Shown here: positions 60,415 through 64,000 of the stretch, in pieces
How positions within the stretch are numbered: the first letter of the stretch is position 1
How the letters are laid out: each line of letters opens with the position of its first letter
Source: Panulirus ornatus
Taxonomy: Eukaryota > Arthropoda > Malacostraca > Decapoda > Palinuridae
Length of the DNA stretch: 64,000 bases
Assembly: GCF_036320965.1 (NCBI RefSeq)
Contig: NC_092228.1
Span: 13,720,807 to 13,784,806 of the forward strand
Direction of reading: 5' to 3'
Notes under the pieces: model-generated
Told to the model about the DNA's origin: nothing
What the model saw: only the letters and a program-made list of their open reading frames with translations
Database searches by the model: none
Position numbers and translations under genes: made by a program

Positions 60415-60866
60415 GTCGTATCGTACACTGGTAAGAGAGCCCAGCAACACCTCAGAGCCGTCAGCGTACTTGAATCGCCCCTACCCCTCTCCCTTGAGGG
60501 GTGCGGGTACCACAGCAGGTAACACTGGCTTTGTCAACCACACACGGTGGCGGAGGGCTTGAGTCTGCTCATGAGGCTCCCCCACACACGACCCCCCTCT
60601 TCAGCCACAACGAACCCCTTGGCTTCCACAGGCCGGCAACCGAGCCACCAAGCGGGTATCGACTATGGCAGCAAGTGGGGTCCATTTTGGGTACGTTATG
60701 AAGAACGTGGGTTAGATGTGACTTGGAACAAGGGAAAGAAGAAAAGACGATGAATAAGAAAAAAAAAAAACGATGTTTTCCTCCTATCGATGAAGATATG
60801 ATAATAAGAGCAAAAGAACTACAATTATCTCATTGAGAGGGAGACATATATAAAATTATAAAAGGA
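60413..60866. other. Unique sequence, no gene seen
   Basis: Poly-A at 60759-60768. Nothing else recognised. Confidence 0.4.
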
Positions 60867-60934
60867 AAATAATCATAATAATAATCATACTATCATCATT
60901 AACAGCAAACACAACAGCAATAATAATAATAATG

Positions 60935-60986
<52 letters not shown>
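60867..60986. repeat. (AAT)n microsatellite 5' of LINE copy 3
   Basis: AAT/ATC triplets with interruptions at 60867-60920, then clean AAT to 60986, ending next to the retrotransposon fragment. Confidence 0.93.
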
Positions 60987-60987
<1 letters not shown>

Positions 60988-61001
60988 CCATCTTTTAACA
61001 A

Positions 61002-61545
61002 GTGAATGTGCTGGAAATGTTTAAGGACAACCTGTGGTGTAAGTAGTCTGATCGAGTACAGTAATCGGGTAAGAGAGAGGCGTGGTAATAAGAAGAGCAT
61101 GGGTGAGATAGCTGAAAGAGGGTGTGCTGAAATGGTTCTGACATATGGAGAGAATAAAGTGAGGAGAGATTAACAAAGTGGATATATGTGTCAGAAGTGG
61201 AGAAGACAAGGAGAGAGGGGAGACTAAATTGGAGATGGAAGGATAGAGAATAAGATTTTGTGCTGGGGACTGAACCTGCAGGAGGGAGAGTGTACGGGAT
61301 AGAATGAACTGAAGCGATGTGGTATACAGGGGGCGACGCGCTGTCAATGGACTGAACCAGGTCTTATGAAACAGTCAGGGAAAACAACGGAAAGTTGTGT
61401 GTTGCGGATAGGGGGCTGTGGTTTCGGTGCATTACACATGCCAGCAAGAGAATGGATGTGAGCGAATGAAGCCTCTCTTCGTCTGTTCTGACACTACCAC
61501 GCTGAGCTGGGAAACGGCGATGAAATAATAAGAATAATTCCAAAT
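61002..61545 (+). mobile_element. Truncated RTE-like LINE, copy 3 (degenerate)
   Basis: Aligns with LINE copy 2 from its GTGCTGGAAATG (about 17331) onward: AGGACAACCTGTGGTGTAAG, GAAATGGTTCTGACATATGG, CAGAAGTGGAGAAGACAAGG, AATTGGAGATGGAAGGA, CATGTGGT-type GATGTGGTATACAGGGG. Many indels break the reading frame. The 3' UTR is the CGGTGCATTACACATG type seen in copy 1, not the copy 2 type. It ends in an eroded terminal box (61475-61515) and an AATAATAAG tail. The minus-strand open frame over it is incidental. Confidence 0.85.
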
Positions 61546-62280
61546 AATTTTCAATTATGGTTTCCCAACTGTCGATGATTCCCCCCCCCCCCCCGTTCTC
61601 GCTTCATCCAATCACTCCAAATCATATCTCAATTATAACGTAATTCTAGCTGATTCGTCCATTTTCACTTCCTCCATCCATTGCAAATCACACCCCAATT
61701 ACCATTTTTAACTGTAGCTGATTCCTCCGTTTTCGCTTCCTGCATCCACGCCATAAAGAAAACGCGCCATATGATGATATACCTCCCCTCTCGTTTCCTT
61801 CATGCGCGGCAGACAGACCGTTCACAACTTTTACTTCTGCCTGAGAAAGCGTAAAAAGCAGTCCCCAGTGAAAGTAACTTTTCTACTACCGCCACTGTGT
61901 CTGCCTGACTGGTTCTGAGCAGCCCAGAATAACAACTTATACAACTTGATTTACTCCAGCCGACCCGGTTTGAGTCACATTACTCGCCACAAACCACTTT
62001 CGCTTCCAATTTCATCTCGTCTCGTCGCTCTAGTAAATCTTTTATCAATTTCTTGTCTCTTACCCAAAGTATAAATATGATAAATCATCGCAACCATCTC
62101 CACGAGCCAACCTACCAATTTCCATGTTAATATTCGTAAATGAAAGTCCAGTAGTGTCTTGGGGTCGCACAACTTTTAGCTGGCATTCGACCAACAACCT
62201 TCTATAAAAATTACTGAATGATGTAGATTTACTTTATCCACCTACCCTCTGTATCTTCTCTACATATTTTCTATATCTGG
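61546..62280. other. Unique AT-rich sequence, no gene seen
   Basis: A poly-C run lies at 61581-61594. A theme CCAATCACTCCAAATCATAT / CCATTGCAAATCACACCCCA with GCTGATTCGTCCATTTTC / GCTGATTCCTCCGTTTTC is duplicated (about 61605-61750). Confidence 0.45.
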
Positions 62281-62284
62281 CAGA

Positions 62285-62395
62285 TATAATAATAATAACA
62301 ACAATAATAATAATATTATTATTATCATTATTATTATCATTATTATTATTATTATCATTATTATTATTATTATCATTATTATCATCATTATTGTG
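62285..62395. repeat. (AAT)n/(ATT)n microsatellite with strand switch
   Basis: AAT repeats turn into ATT/ATC repeats near 62312, making a natural inverted repeat (AATAATATTATT). Confidence 0.93.
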
Positions 62396-63715
62396 AGGGA
62401 GACACATTCCAGTAGTCCACCGCTGACGCTTGGCCGTACACTTTGCCACAGAAGCCATCTAAAAGGCGTCTCCCAGAGTTCTTAAAGAAAAAAAAGGAAA
62501 TCAAGCGGTGATTTCCTTTTCTCACGCTACACCACAAAAGAGGGAAATGCTTCTCTATGCAAAGAGAAAAGACAGTCGCAGGGCTTAAGTTTCAGATAAG
62601 GTAAACATCTGTTGGCCTGCTCCGCCAGCCTCCCGAGAAATCCCTTGTGGTCCTCGGAGAGGCCCATCAGCTTAGCCCAAACCTCTCAGCTAATCACCAC
62701 CCGGCTGAGAGTAAGACAACTACTCAAATGATGTCATTAACTCCACTACATTACATTCTTTGCCTAAGTAATTCAGGGCCAAATGCCAGAATGGAGCTTC
62801 TCTTCCCGCGCATTTTTCACTTTAAACTCTGGATTTAATGCCCCCACCCCCAGCGACTCGTACTTCGGACTGCCAGATTTTCCTATTTTGAGCCTTTTAT
62901 GACTCACCAATTTAACGAAGCCATCGTGAAATCTTTTAAGAAGTAGTTCAGTAAACTAATACCCCAATCAGTTCAAAATATACGGCAAAAACAGATATTC
63001 CAAGCCACACAACGACATCGCCAGATACTGAAAATAAATGGCAGAATATGGCACGACCTGGCCTCCCTGCTGACGTCACCAACCGTAACAAAATCGCCGG
63101 GGCCCCGTAAGCTACCGTCACGGATATTTTGGCTGAAGGCCTCTCACACGGGGGTGACGGCATTTTCACTACATCGCTCGTCTTTTCCTCCTATCGTTCA
63201 CCTGACTAAACCAGGATTGCGCTAGTTTTTTTTTTTTTAACCAAGACATGAAACTTAAAAAGAGCTCTACGTTGAAAAAAAAAATGAGCCTACTACTAAA
63301 AATCGGGCGAGTTTAACGGCGCCAAACACACATACGATGGCAACATGACCCGACTGGTGGCAACACAGCAGGAAGCTACGCGCGCAATTTTTCCCTCAAG
63401 TATATACGGGAGCCACGCTGGGGGACGAGAAAGGGGGGGGGGGGGGAGGTACTACTGTAATTCTACTGCTTCTCCCTCTTCTCCTCCCCCTGTATTTCTC
63501 GTCGTCTCCGACGTATTCGTATATCACTATCTTACTAATCTATGTATCTTCTTTTCCTGAAGAATGTCATACACGGGCGATGAACAACTGTACACAGTGT
63601 GTGACGTCCTATACGCCCGGCCTCAGGGTTAGCTAGGCAGGGGAGAGAGGGATAAGGAGTAAATGAAATCTCATCCTCGTGTAACAGTGCTGGACCCTTA
63701 TCTTTTTTTCTTTTA
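62396..63715. other. Unique sequence, no gene recognised
   Basis: 1.3 kb. Poly-T near 63226-63236, poly-A near 63275-63284 and poly-G at 63436-63447. Open frames are below 75 codons and show no motif. Confidence 0.4.
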
Positions 63716-64000
63716 ATCTCCCCTGAGCACTACGGGTCCTAATCTCCCCCCTGAGCACTACGGGTCCTAATCTCCCCCCTGAGCACTACGGGTCCTAATC
63801 TCACCCCTGAGCACTACGTGTCCTAATCTCTCCCCTGAGCACTACGGGTCCTAATCTCACCCCTGAGCACTACGGGTCCTAATCTCTCCCCTGAGCACTA
63901 CGGGTCCTAATCTCTCCCCTGAGCACTACGGGTCCTAATCTCTGCCCTGACTCTGGGCCACAACCAATGGTCGTACCGCTGTAGTCAAGGATGGCATCGT
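63716..64000 (+). repeat. Locus P11 (cut by window end), 28-bp left arm
   Basis: A 28-bp array (about 8.5 units: CCCTGAGCACTACGGGTCC followed by TAATCTCCC) fills 63716-63950. Its GAGCACTACGGGTCC part matches the left-arm GAGCACGACGGTACG of the 21-bp family, with about seven extra bases. It is followed by CCCTGACTCTGGGCCAC and then a right-arm-like unit, AATGGTCGTACCGCTGTAGT, TCAAGG (63968-63991). I interpret it as an eleventh family locus with an altered left-arm unit. Confidence 0.65.

Overview
The window looks like gene-poor, repeat-saturated nuclear DNA from an arthropod, most probably a decapod crustacean. The reasons are the very high density of long dinucleotide microsatellites ((CT)n, (GT)n, (AT)n, many of 50-100 bp), the many unrelated minisatellites, a degenerate RTE-like non-LTR retrotransposon family, and one short tRNA-derived SINE that ends in a (CT)n tract. 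No bacterial, plasmid or phage gene organisation is visible. I cannot name the species from sequence alone. I found no convincing host protein-coding gene, rRNA or intact tRNA. Nearly all long open frames are translations of tandem repeats whose unit length is a multiple of three. The only open frame with real protein character is the C-terminal remnant of a reverse transcriptase at 17064-17675.

Layout. 1-8.8 kb: unique and low-complexity DNA with microsatellites and the first palindrome/21-bp-array locus (2190-2563). 8.8-16.5 kb: 38-, 31- and 33-bp minisatellites, strongly purine/pyrimidine-skewed DNA and a second locus (11904-12036). 16.5-18 kb: two 5'-truncated retrotransposon copies, back to back around a CA/TA tract. 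18-27.6 kb: 42-, 38- and 27-bp arrays plus loci 3 and 4. 27.6-35 kb: many CA/GA tracts, a 31-bp AT-rich array, two tiny retrotransposon 3'-terminal fragments, locus 5 and a 2.3-kb array of a 32-bp unit (32570-34880). 35-43.4 kb: unique DNA, locus 6, a 17-bp array and a 24-bp array. 43.4-49.5 kb: loci 7 and 8, facing each other. 49.5-64 kb: a 50-bp array, loci 9-11, the SINE, 49-bp and 30-bp arrays and a third retrotransposon copy.

The most interesting signal is a dispersed family of at least eleven loci. Each is built around an imperfect palindrome of the type GACCTGACC..TTAAG..GGTCAGGTC, flanked by GGTATGATGGC on one side and GCCATCATACC on the other. A 21-bp tandem unit (core GTACCGTCGTGCTCAAG) points outward on the right and its reverse complement lies on the left. 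Loci range from one or two units to about 42 units on one side. Each long array has its own diagnostic base changes, so the arrays have expanded and homogenised locally. I recognise no described element of this design. It could be a foldback-type or Helitron-type non-autonomous element carrying a minisatellite, or a palindrome that seeds arrays. The retrotransposon copies are the second interesting point: most sit inside microsatellites of matching motif on both sides.
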